The notes under the pieces were generated by a model. The model saw nothing but the letters and a program-made list of their open reading frames with translations, ran no database searches and was not told where the DNA came from. A program made the translations under genes and the position numbers. This document shows positions 36,585 to 44,582 of a DNA stretch of 64,000 nt, piece by piece; the stretch's first letter is position 1; every line of letters starts with the position of its first letter. Source of the DNA: Agrobacterium genomosp. 13 str. CFBP 6927 (GTDB lineage: Bacteria > Pseudomonadota > Alphaproteobacteria > Rhizobiales > Rhizobiaceae); the NCBI GenBank assembly GCA_900012615.1, contig LT009757.1, positions 1,519,851 through 1,583,850 of the forward strand. The letters run 5' to 3'.

Positions 36585-38387
36585 TCAGGACAGATGGTGC
36601 GGCTTCTGCTGCCCATAAACCGGTGTCTTCAGGCCAACCTGCCTGGCTTTGAGCTGGAGCGATAGATATTGCGAGTAATGGCGGGACTGATGCAGGTTGC
36701 CGCCGTGGAACCATAGGGCATGCTGTTGGGTCGGCTTCCACATATTGCGCTGTTCACCTTCCCATGGTCCAGGGTCCTTGGTTGTGTCGGAGCCGAGCCC
36801 CCAGCATTTGCCCACCTTGTCCGCCACCTCACGTGAAATGAGATCGGCCGCCCAGCCGTTCATTGAACCATAACCGGTCGCATAGACCACCAGATCGGCG
36901 GGCAGTTCCGTGCCGTCCTTTAGCACAACAGCATTTTCCGTCAGGTGCGAGATATCCACCCCCGATTTCAGCTTGATCGAGCCGTCGATTACGAGGTCAC
37001 AGGCCCCGACATCAATGTAATAACCCGACCCACGGCGCAGATATTTCATGAAGAGGCCGGACTCGTCATCGCCGAAATCGAGCATGAAGCCAGCCTTCTC
37101 CAGTGCGGCATAAAAATCGGCATCCTGTTCACGGATTCGGTTGTAAACCGGAACCTGGAATTCATGCATGATCCTGTAGGGCAGGGATGCGAAGATAAGG
37201 TCCGCCTTACGCGTCGTCATGCCGCTTGCCACCGCCCGCTCGGAATAGAGGTCGCCGAGACCGATATCCATCAGCGAGTCCGATTTGACGATATGGGTGG
37301 AGGAACGCTGCAGCATGGTAACATCAGCCCCGGCCTCCCAAAGTGCTGCGCAGATGTCATGGGCGGAGTTGTTGGAACCGATGACCACGACCTTCCTGCC
37401 GGCATAGGCGTCCGGACCCGGATGCTGCGAGGAATGCTGCTGTTCGCCCTTGAAGATATCCTGGCCGGGTAGTTTAGGAATATTCGCCTTACCGGACATG
37501 CCAGTCGCCAGCACCAGCTGTTTCGGCCGCAGCACGACCTCCTTGCCGGCTCGGTCGACAACCACGGTCCATTCGCCCGTCGCCTCGTCATATTGGGCCG
37601 ACTTGCAGGTGGTGGAGCCCCAATAATTCAGCTCCATGACCTTTGTATACATTTCCAGCCAGTCACCCACCTTGTCCTTGGGCGTGAAGACCGGCCAGTT
37701 TTCCGGGAAGGGAATGTAGGGCAGGTGATCGTACCAGACGGGGTCATGCAGGCAGAGCGACTTGTAGCGCTTGCGCCAGCTGTCGCCCGGCCGTTCATTC
37801 TTTTCGATGATGATCGTTGGCACGCCGAGCTGGCGCAGGCGGGCGCCGAGTGCGATGCCACCCTGTCCGCCACCGATGATGACGATATAGGGCTGTTCCG
37901 AATAGCCGAGGTCGGCGGCCTCAGTCTCACGTTTTTCTTTCCAGGTTCGGCGGTTGCGGTCGTGGCCGTGCTCTGCGCCCATGGGCCGGCGGATGCCCTT
38001 GGGTTCTTCATGGCCCTTCAGTTCGCTCATTGTGGTGAGCAGGGTCCAGATGAGCCCGTCCTTCAGGCGGATGTGGCCATAACCACGGGCAACCCCGGTT
38101 TCGAACTCGAACCAGCCCTCGGTGACACCGCCACCTTCCGAAGCCTGCTCCTTCACATCCTGCACGAAGCCCGAGGGTTTGATGGCGGAAAGCTGGCTCG
38201 TCAGCATGTCGCGGATCTGCTCACGGCCTTCCAGCGTCTTCAGGTTCCAGGTGAAGGTTACGAGGTCGCGCCAGTAACAATCGGCCTGAAACAGGTTGAC
38301 GGCCGCGTCTATGTCTCCATTTTCCAGCGCATTGCCGAGTTTCGAAAGAACCGTGTCGATTTTGGTGGCGGGACTGACATCAAGCAT
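36585..38387 (-). CDS. Flavin-containing monooxygenase with N-terminal NTF2-like domain
   Basis: FAD/NAD(P)H-dependent monooxygenase of 600 residues. Residues 1-125 resemble a SnoaL/NTF2-like domain; then come FAD motif GGGQGG (172-177), FKGEQQHSSQHP (312-323) and NADP motif GSNNSA (337-342), with a late DLVVYATGYGS. The middle motif follows the Baeyer-Villiger/FMO fingerprint FxGxxxHxxx but has His where Baeyer-Villiger enzymes have Trp. The ATG at 38387 has GGAGG at 8 nt; an ATG at 38393 is too close. It lies 113 nt downstream of the dehydrogenase gene, on the same strand, and probably shares its sigma-54 promoter. Confidence 0.85.
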   Translation of the reverse strand: MLDVSPATKIDTVLSKLGNALENGDIDAAVNLFQADCYWRDLVTFTWNLKTLEGREQIRDMLTSQLSAIKPSGFVQDVKEQASEGGGVTEGWFEFETGVARGYGHIRLKDGLIWTLLTTMSELKGHEEPKGIRRPMGAEHGHDRNRRTWKEKRETEAADLGYSEQPYIVIIGGGQGGIALGARLRQLGVPTIIIEKNERPGDSWRKRYKSLCLHDPVWYDHLPYIPFPENWPVFTPKDKVGDWLEMYTKVMELNYWGSTTCKSAQYDEATGEWTVVVDRAGKEVVLRPKQLVLATGMSGKANIPKLPGQDIFKGEQQHSSQHPGPDAYAGRKVVVIGSNNSAHDICAALWEAGADVTMLQRSSTHIVKSDSLMDIGLGDLYSERAVASGMTTRKADLIFASLPYRIMHEFQVPVYNRIREQDADFYAALEKAGFMLDFGDDESGLFMKYLRRGSGYYIDVGACDLVIDGSIKLKSGVDISHLTENAVVLKDGTELPADLVVYATGYGSMNGWAADLISREVADKVGKCWGLGSDTTKDPGPWEGEQRNMWKPTQQHALWFHGGNLHQSRHYSQYLSLQLKARQVGLKTPVYGQQKPHHLS

Positions 38388-38500
38388 ATTCATCTCCTCC
38401 AAGGTGCTTGGTCTGATGGTGGAGCGGCGAAATCGCCGCCCCCGAAAGCTAGTGGCCTCTGCATGCCGGGCTCCTCTTCCCGGCAAACAGAGGCAAAAGC

Positions 38501-39574
38501 CTATTTCGAAAGATCGATCAGGATCTTCAGATGGGTGCCGGCAGGGTCGAGCAGGGCGTCAAATCCCTCCGACACGGCCGTATCGAGCGTGATGCGTTTG
38601 GTAACGATCTTCGTCGCCGGCAGCAGCCCGGAGGCGATGAGCCGGATGACCCGCGGCCAGTAATGGGTCGGATAGGCCCATGAGCCCTTGATCTCCAGGT
38701 CGCGGAATGTCACCTGGAACCAGTCGATCGGGTTTTCATGCGGATGAAGCCCGGTCTGGACGACGACGCCCTGTTTGCGCACCGCATCGACACAGGCTTT
38801 GAGCGCATGTTCATTGCCCACGCATTCAATGGCGACATCGCAGCCTACATTGCCTTCCGTTGCCGAGCGCACGACATCGCCGACATTCTCCCGCTTCGGG
38901 TTGATGGTGATGACGTCGGGGATGACGCTGCGGGCAAGGTCAAGACGGGCATCATTGAGATCGGATACAAAGAGCTGCGCGGCGCCGGCCGCACGCGCTG
39001 CCAGAAGTGTCAGCATGCCGATCGGGCCGGCGCCTGTGACCAGAACGCTGTTGCCGGCGGTGACACCGCCGCGGTCGCAGGCATAAACGGCGACGGCCGA
39101 AGGTTCGACAAGTGCCGCCTCTTCATCCGTCATCCCGTCGGGAATCTTCTGGACGTTATATTCGTTGACGAGTGCGGCTTCCGCCATGCCGCCGCCATCC
39201 CAGCTGAGACCGACCAGCGCCAGCTGCGTGCTGAGATGAAATAGGCCACGGTCGGCGAAATAATCGCCGGATCGCGGCATGACGAGCGGCTGTATCGAAA
39301 CGCGGTCTCCCACCTTCACCGAAGTCACGCCTTCGCCGATGGCCTCCACGACACCGCCGAATTCGTGCCCCAGGATTTGCGGGCCATGGGCCCCGGTAAA
39401 GGGGTGCAGTTCGGTGGGTATGAAGATCGGGCCGTAACTATATTCATGCAGATCGGTGCCGCAGATACCAACGAACCGGTTACGGACGACAACCTGTCCC
39501 GGCCCCGGCCGTTTCGGCTCGGGAATGTCTTCAACCCGCAGGTCCTTTGCTGCATGAAATCTGAGCGCGCGCAT
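38501..39574 (-). CDS. Zinc alcohol dehydrogenase, 2,3-butanediol dehydrogenase-like, no structural zinc site
   Basis: Medium-chain dehydrogenase of 357 residues. Catalytic zinc ligands are C38 (GICGTD) and H70/E71 (GHE). The Rossmann motif is VTGAGPIGM. The four-cysteine structural zinc loop of butanediol dehydrogenases is absent: after GDRVSIQP the sequence is LVMPRSGDYFADRGLFHLS. The ATG at 39574 has GAGGAG just upstream. A sigma-54 promoter lies at 39610-39625. It probably interconverts a vicinal diol or hydroxyketone that the monooxygenase also handles. Confidence 0.88.
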   Translation of the reverse strand: MRALRFHAAKDLRVEDIPEPKRPGPGQVVVRNRFVGICGTDLHEYSYGPIFIPTELHPFTGAHGPQILGHEFGGVVEAIGEGVTSVKVGDRVSIQPLVMPRSGDYFADRGLFHLSTQLALVGLSWDGGGMAEAALVNEYNVQKIPDGMTDEEAALVEPSAVAVYACDRGGVTAGNSVLVTGAGPIGMLTLLAARAAGAAQLFVSDLNDARLDLARSVIPDVITINPKRENVGDVVRSATEGNVGCDVAIECVGNEHALKACVDAVRKQGVVVQTGLHPHENPIDWFQVTFRDLEIKGSWAYPTHYWPRVIRLIASGLLPATKIVTKRITLDTAVSEGFDALLDPAGTHLKILIDLSK

Positions 39575-39609
39575 GTTTTCTCCTCGATGGCTCTTGATGC
39601 CGGAGAAGG

Positions 39610-39625
39610 TGCAATGCCCGTGCCA
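39610..39625 (-). promoter_or_regulatory. Sigma-54 (-24/-12) promoter of the dehydrogenase-monooxygenase operon
   Basis: On the minus strand the sequence is TGGCACGGGCATTGCA, a full match to the TGGCACG-N4-TTGCA consensus with correct spacing, 36 nt upstream of the dehydrogenase start. The adjacent gene encodes a sigma-54 activator. Confidence 0.88.
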
Positions 39626-39688
39626 GCACGGTTTGCCGTGCCGGAAGCCCAAAATTGCGGGGTTTTACCAGAATGCCGGTTTTGTATG

Positions 39689-39706
39689 GCGCCACAGCTG
39701 TGGCGC
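39689..39706. promoter_or_regulatory. 18-bp perfect palindrome, candidate activator-binding site
   Basis: GCGCCACAGCTGTGGCGC lies about 64 bp upstream of the -24 element, in the usual window for an upstream activating sequence of a sigma-54 activator. It is 29 bp from the stop of the AcoR-type gene. Confidence 0.65.
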
Positions 39707-39734
39707 AACAGTCGTGGCGTATGCCTCACCTGTT

Positions 39735-41618
39735 CTAGTGAGGTTTTCCGATGCCTAGGCGTCGCATTCGACGGTGCATCGTCGTGCGATCAATGCCGAG
39801 CCGGCGTGCGGCCTCCGACACATTGCCGTTGCAGGCGGCGAGAAGCGCGCCGAGATCCGCGCCGTGACTGTCAATCAAGGGTGCTGACGTTGCGGAGGCG
39901 AGATGATCGGGAAGGTCTTCCGCCGTAATCAGCCCGTCGTCGCAAAGGGCAGCGGCAAAGGCTATCGCGTTGTCCAGCTCGCGGATATTGCCGGGCCAGC
40001 GATGGCCAATGATCGACATCCGGGCGGCGTTGGACAGCGTGAGGGGACGATCCGGCAGCCCATGTTTTTCGAGAATTTTATCGAGTAGCCAGAGGAAGTC
40101 ATCGCGCTCGCACAGTGCCGGCAAGGTCAACACGGCCGCATTCAGACGGTAATAGAGATCTTCGCGGAATGCACCGGTGCGAACCATGTCGCTCAAGGGG
40201 CGGTGCGATGCCGAAATTACCCTGAAATCCACCTTCTGCGGTGTGGAGCCACCAACGGGCAGGATTTCGCCTTCGGCCAGCACCCGCAACAGCCGACTTT
40301 GTGCCGCAAACGGCATGTCGCCGATCTCGTCGAGGAAAAGCGTCCCGCCCTGCGCCTCCTCCACCAGCCCCTTGCGTCCTTTCGCCAACGCGCCCGTGAA
40401 GGCCCCCGGCAGATAACCGAACAATTCGCTCTCGATGAGCTGTTCGGGAATGGCGGCGCAATTGACAGCGACGAAGCGCCCGGAAACGCCGCTGGCGTCA
40501 TGAATGATACGGGCGAGATGCTCCTTGCCGGTTCCGGTCTGGCCCTGCAGCAGGATCGGCAGTTTTGCCGGCGCCAGTTTTTCCACCTTGCGCCTGAGAT
40601 TTCGAACCGCTGGCCCGTCGCCGCCGATCTCTGTCGTGACTGGTTGGGATTTTGGACGGGCAAGCGGCACGGCCGACCGGCGTTTTTGCGGTTCGATCGC
40701 GTGCGCATAAAGAACCGTGCCGTCCTTCACGACGATGCGCCTTTCCTGAGGCAGGCTTGACCGGGTGAGGGAGGCAAGCTCGTCAAAGCCGGCCTCGAAA
40801 AACTCCTCCACCCGCTCCCCGAGGAGACGTTCCGGCATGCGCCAGTCAAGCCCGCGCGATGCGGCGAGAAGGCGGGCGGCGGCATGCGTCATGCCCGTAA
40901 TCCGGCCGGAACCATCCACCGACAGGGCCGCTTCGGGATCGACATCCAGAAATTCGGGCGCGCCCGCAAAGCGCAGCACGAGATCATGACGGCTGCTGGC
41001 CATCAGATTTGCCAGTTCGATCCTTCGCACGGTCGATGAAACCAGATGGCGCGCCATGTTCTGGCTCGTCTTGAGGATCGGTGAACTCAGGAGCGAAATA
41101 TCCAGCACCGCTGTCAATGCACCCTGCGTATCGTAGATCGGCGCAGCCGTGCAGGAGAGTGGCGTATGCGTCACGTCGAAATGGTCGGTCTGATGGATCG
41201 TCAGCGCCTCGCCGGTGGCGATGCAGGCGCCGACGGCGCAGGTGCCGGCACGCGGTTCCGACCATTCCGAGCCGAGGTAAAGCCCGGCCTTGCGGAGATT
41301 GTTATTGAATGACGGGTCGCCCAGAAACTCGACCGTCACCCCTTGTCGATCCGAAAGAAGAAGAACGTAATTTTGCTCCGCCACCTGCCGATACAGTCGT
41401 TCAAGGCCGGAACGGGCGATATGGACGAGGTCTTCCGCCCGCTGGCGGTGCTCACGCAGACACGTCTCCGAGACGATGACCGCTTCTCGCGCCTTTGCTG
41501 GATCCAGCTGATAGGTATCAAGACAACGCCGCCAGGATTCGAGCACCACCGCATCCCGGCCGGTATTCCTGCCTTGCCCGACGTGCTCGATTTCCTTGAT
41601 GTGATCAGAAAAACCCAT
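39735..41618 (-). CDS. Sigma-54-dependent activator, AcoR type
   Basis: Enhancer-binding activator of 627 residues. The N-terminal region, about 60-190, is GAF-like. The AAA+ domain contains Walker A GQTGTGKE (359-366), the sigma-54 contact loop GAFTGA (405-410) and Walker B GGTLFLDEIG (424-433). The C-terminus is a Fis-type helix-turn-helix (NVSEAARRLGIDRTTMHRRMRRLG). AcoR relatives respond to acetoin, ketones or alcohols. It lies immediately upstream of the dehydrogenase and monooxygenase genes in the same direction, with their sigma-54 promoter in the gap. Confidence 0.92.
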   Translation of the reverse strand: MGFSDHIKEIEHVGQGRNTGRDAVVLESWRRCLDTYQLDPAKAREAVIVSETCLREHRQRAEDLVHIARSGLERLYRQVAEQNYVLLLSDRQGVTVEFLGDPSFNNNLRKAGLYLGSEWSEPRAGTCAVGACIATGEALTIHQTDHFDVTHTPLSCTAAPIYDTQGALTAVLDISLLSSPILKTSQNMARHLVSSTVRRIELANLMASSRHDLVLRFAGAPEFLDVDPEAALSVDGSGRITGMTHAAARLLAASRGLDWRMPERLLGERVEEFFEAGFDELASLTRSSLPQERRIVVKDGTVLYAHAIEPQKRRSAVPLARPKSQPVTTEIGGDGPAVRNLRRKVEKLAPAKLPILLQGQTGTGKEHLARIIHDASGVSGRFVAVNCAAIPEQLIESELFGYLPGAFTGALAKGRKGLVEEAQGGTLFLDEIGDMPFAAQSRLLRVLAEGEILPVGGSTPQKVDFRVISASHRPLSDMVRTGAFREDLYYRLNAAVLTLPALCERDDFLWLLDKILEKHGLPDRPLTLSNAARMSIIGHRWPGNIRELDNAIAFAAALCDDGLITAEDLPDHLASATSAPLIDSHGADLGALLAACNGNVSEAARRLGIDRTTMHRRMRRLGIGKPH

Positions 41619-41760
41619 AAACCACCGGCTCTGGACAGCCGCCTCCCGTGATTTTTCAGGCGATCATAGCCAGTTTTATGAAATCTGGCTAACCTTCCGG
41701 CGATTTTTTAGCGCATGGGCTCGATTGCTGCGGCAGCGAATCGACCGGGTTCGCGTCTCG

Positions 41761-42087
41761 TCAACTGACACCCTTCATGCTGCGTGACCGCAAACGTCGC
41801 AGCCGGACCTCCATCTGCCTCTTCGCCTGAACGTCGCCTCGCCTGATGGCCACCGAGATGCCTTCCACCCACGCCGCAATGGCGCCGTCGTCATCTCCCA
41901 GCCGTGCGCGACATTCGCCGAGTTCGGCCCAGACCGCCGAATAGTCGGGATCCTGCCGGATAGCCGCCTGGAGATGATGGGCGGCATCTTCGAACTGCCC
42001 AGCCGCCTTGAGCGTCTTCGCGATTGAAAAGCGCAGGAGCGGACTGTCCCTTCCATCTTCCAGCATTCTCATGAGTTTTTCTATCAT
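41761..42087 (-). CDS. Small tetratricopeptide-repeat protein
   Basis: A 108-residue protein with two TPR-like helical pairs (SPLLRFSIAKTLKAAGQFEDAAHHLQAAIRQDPD and YSAVWAELGECRARLGDDDGAIAAWVEGISVA) and a basic C-terminus (MEVRLRRLRSRSMKG). The ATG at 42087 follows GGGATAG; a GTG nine codons earlier is possible. It is between the sigma-54 activator and the LacI gene, on their strand but not tightly linked to either. Similar small TPR proteins are common in proteobacteria; the function is unknown. Confidence 0.75.
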   Translation of the reverse strand: MIEKLMRMLEDGRDSPLLRFSIAKTLKAAGQFEDAAHHLQAAIRQDPDYSAVWAELGECRARLGDDDGAIAAWVEGISVAIRRGDVQAKRQMEVRLRRLRSRSMKGVS

Positions 42088-42168
42088 CACTATCCCGTTG
42101 CAATGGTGAAGCACCCTGCAATCGGTACGACCTCAAGCGCTGTTGAGGTCAAGCGGCATTTCGCATTT

Positions 42169-43248
42169 TCATCGCGCCATGCGGCGTAATGCAAGGGGGT
42201 CCCATATGTCGTCGAGCGGGCCTTCGAGAGCGGTTCGCGGCGGAATGAGCGTCGGTTCGATAATGGTGACTTCGGGCTCGGTCCGGTTCTCTGCCAGAAG
42301 TTCGAAGCCCTTGTTGAGCATCTGCGCTATATCCGGCTTGATCATGTAGACCGGGAAAGGAAGGAACGATGCGAACGGGTCGTAGTCAAAACAGCCGACA
42401 ACGATATCGCCAAACGCCTCGCCGTCATGACGCCCCATGAAACGAAGCAGGCCTTCGAAATTGATCGATGAATTGACGAAAAAGCAGCGGGGCAGGCGGC
42501 CTTTGCGTTCAAAGAAACGTTCGAAAGCCAGTTCCGTCATGCGTGGCGAATAGCCGGTGATCTCGATATCGTCCCCGTTATCGACCCCGAAATAGGCGGC
42601 CTTGGTGGCGTGGAAGCCATCTATACGGGCGCGGCTGGCGTGGTCGTCGTGACCGCCGAACAGGATGACGTCGTCAGGGCCGAGAGGTCCGCCTTTTTCC
42701 GCATGGGCAAGGATTGCTGATGTCAGTATTTCCGCGCCGTGCCTGTTGTCGGAAATGACGGAGGGTACAAATTTTCCGGGAAGGTCGATATTGACATGCG
42801 GCAGTGCGGCGCGGGCGCAGACCTGGTGCACGCCATCGGGATCGGTCGCGCCCGCAATGAAGAGGGCATCAATCGAATAGGCAATCAGGGTCTCCACGGT
42901 GCGGCGTTCTTCCTCGGGATCGCGCCGCCCGGAGACGACCATGGGCGACAGGCCGCGTTTGCGGGCCTGCCCTTCGAATGTCTGCGCCATCGATGAAAAG
43001 AACCGGTTGTCATAAATGGGTACCAGAAGCCCGACGAGACCGGATTTTGAACTCCTCAAACCGCGGGCCTGCAGGTTGGTGGTGTAGCGATGCGCTTTGG
43101 CGAGCGAGAGAATCTTATCGGCAGTCTCCTCCGAAATCCGCCGTTTGCGCCACGATCCGTTCAACACCGCGCTCACTGTCGAGGCTGATGCGCCCGACAA
43201 TATCGACAAGTCATAAATGGTGGCTTTCTTGGAAGTTATACCCGTCAC
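42169..43248 (-). CDS. LacI-family repressor of the D-allulose operon
   Basis: Repressor of 359 residues. The GTG at 43248 is chosen because GGGGAG lies 6 nt upstream; a TTG 24 nt earlier has no such site. The N-terminal helix-turn-helix is TIYDLSILSGASASTVSAVLNGSWRKRRISEETADKIL, followed by hinge and a periplasmic-binding-fold sensor. It diverges from the importer operon. Two operator-like sites with TTGCAC/GTGCAA symmetry lie in the intergenic region, over the importer's transcription start. Probable inducer is D-allulose or a derivative. Confidence 0.9.
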   Translation of the reverse strand: MTGITSKKATIYDLSILSGASASTVSAVLNGSWRKRRISEETADKILSLAKAHRYTTNLQARGLRSSKSGLVGLLVPIYDNRFFSSMAQTFEGQARKRGLSPMVVSGRRDPEEERRTVETLIAYSIDALFIAGATDPDGVHQVCARAALPHVNIDLPGKFVPSVISDNRHGAEILTSAILAHAEKGGPLGPDDVILFGGHDDHASRARIDGFHATKAAYFGVDNGDDIEITGYSPRMTELAFERFFERKGRLPRCFFVNSSINFEGLLRFMGRHDGEAFGDIVVGCFDYDPFASFLPFPVYMIKPDIAQMLNKGFELLAENRTEPEVTIIEPTLIPPRTALEGPLDDIWDPLALRRMAR

Positions 43249-43292
43249 TGTGATCTCCCCAACTGATTCCAATTATTAGAGCACACATCCCC

Positions 43293-43320
43293 TTGACGGA
43301 AGGGCGCTTCATGATATGGT
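43293..43320 (+). promoter_or_regulatory. Promoter of the D-allulose importer operon
   Basis: TTGACG at 43293-43298 and TATGGT at 43315-43320 with a 16-bp spacer. The first LacI-type operator starts 3 bp further on, so a bound repressor would cover the start site. Confidence 0.55.
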
Positions 43321-43322
43321 TA

Positions 43323-43342
43323 TTGCACCATCGATTGTGCAA
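43323..43342. promoter_or_regulatory. LacI-family operator O1
   Basis: TTGCACCATCGATTGTGCAA, a 20-bp palindrome with one mismatch and the central CG typical of LacI-family operators. It directly follows the -10 element of the importer promoter. Confidence 0.7.
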
Positions 43343-43344
43343 CT

Positions 43345-43364
43345 TGGCAATATCGATTGTGCAA
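43345..43364. promoter_or_regulatory. LacI-family operator O2
   Basis: The right half-site GATTGTGCAA is identical to that of O1; the left half TGGCAATATC matches at 7 of 10 positions. Its centre is 22 bp from that of O1, about two helical turns, so two dimers could bind on one face. Confidence 0.6.
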
Positions 43365-43486
43365 GATGGTTGCTGTGGGAGTGGCAAGGGAGAGTCTCGA
43401 ATAAGCGAGATGAGAAATTTTGAACGCGCCAGATGAAAAATGGCTGCGGCGGGTTTCGTTTGCCTAGTTTTTTGAGGAGGAACATC

Positions 43487-44464
43487 ATGAAGAAAATTAT
43501 TGCTGCAGCGGTCGGCCTGTCGCTCGCGCTGCTCTCGTCCGTAGCCTTCGCCGAAGGGCCGAAGGTGGGCGTCGTCGTCAAGATCGGTGGCATTCCGTGG
43601 TTCAACGCCATGGAGGCTGGTATCAAGGAGCAGAGCAAGAAGCTCGGCGTTGACGGTTTCATGGTCGGCCCGACCAGCGCCGATCCCGCCCTGCAGGTCC
43701 GCGCCATCGAAGACCTGATCGCCCAGAAGGTCGATTTCATTGGTGTGGTGCCCAATGATGCAAAGGTGCTGGAGCCGGTGCTGAAAAAGGCCCAGGCCGC
43801 CGGCATCAAGGTCATCACCCATGAATCGCCCAAGCAGCTCGGCGCCGACTGGGATTTCGAACTGGCTTCCGCCAAGGGCTTCGGCGAGGCGCATGGCAAG
43901 CTGCTGGCTGAAAAGATGGGCGGCAAGGGCTCCTATGCCGTCTTCGTCGGTTCGCTTACGGTTCCGCTTCATAATGCCTGGGCCGATGCGGCCATCGCTT
44001 ACATCAAGGCGAATTATCCGGACATGAAGCTCGTTGGCGATCGCTATGGCGTGGCGGAGGACCTCGACAAGAGCCGTTCGACGGCGCTTGACCTGATGTC
44101 CGCCAATGCCGATCTGAGCGGTTTCCTCGCCTTCGGTTCGCAGGGACCGATCGGTGCCGGGCGCGCCGTCGAAGAGCGACGCAAGGATGGCAAGGTCTTC
44201 GTCATCGGCCCGTTTTCGCCGGGGCAGGGCGCCAAGCTGATCAAGTCGGGGGCGCTGACGGGTGGATTTATGTGGAACCCGAAACAGGCCGGTGAGGTCT
44301 TCATCACCCTCGCGGATCGTATCGCCAAGGGCGAGACACCCAAGGCCGGTGACAATATCGAAGGTCTCGGCACCATCAATCCCGAGGGTAACACCATCGT
44401 CGTCGACCAGCTTTTGAAGATCGACAAGGAAAGCATCGACAAGCTCGTTTCCATGGGCCTCTGA
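43487..44464 (+). CDS. Sugar ABC solute-binding protein, CUT2, probable D-allulose receptor
   Basis: Periplasmic receptor of 325 residues. The ATG at 43487 follows GGAGGAACATC. The signal peptide is MKKIIAAAVGLSLALLSSVAFA. The mature protein is a family 4 ribose-type receptor (VGVVVKIGGIPWFNAMEAGIKEQSKKLG, GPTSADPALQVRAIEDLIAQKVDFIGVVPND). It heads an operon that ends with D-psicose 3-epimerase, which points to D-allulose or a related ketohexose as ligand. Confidence 0.9.
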   Translation: MKKIIAAAVGLSLALLSSVAFAEGPKVGVVVKIGGIPWFNAMEAGIKEQSKKLGVDGFMVGPTSADPALQVRAIEDLIAQKVDFIGVVPNDAKVLEPVLKKAQAAGIKVITHESPKQLGADWDFELASAKGFGEAHGKLLAEKMGGKGSYAVFVGSLTVPLHNAWADAAIAYIKANYPDMKLVGDRYGVAEDLDKSRSTALDLMSANADLSGFLAFGSQGPIGAGRAVEERRKDGKVFVIGPFSPGQGAKLIKSGALTGGFMWNPKQAGEVFITLADRIAKGETPKAGDNIEGLGTINPEGNTIVVDQLLKIDKESIDKLVSMGL

Positions 44465-44481
44465 TCCTCCCCAAGGCCAAG

Positions 44482-44515
44482 GGCGTCGCGCGGGGTGTAA
44501 TACTCGCGCGACGCC
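44482..44515 (+). promoter_or_regulatory. Intercistronic stem-loop after binding-protein gene
   Basis: Perfect 11-bp arms (GGCGTCGCGCG / CGCGCGACGCC) with a 12-nt loop, 17 nt past the binding-protein stop and 67 nt before the ATPase start. No T-run. Confidence 0.8.
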
Positions 44516-44582
44516 TCATCTGGAAAAACATGCCGAGCGCCACGTCTGCAATGCTGCCGCGGCGAAGGAGATTTACATTATC

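Noticed and set aside
36585..38387. Genuine Baeyer-Villiger monooxygenase call
   Set aside because: The fingerprint has His instead of Trp, so a confident Baeyer-Villiger assignment is not justified.
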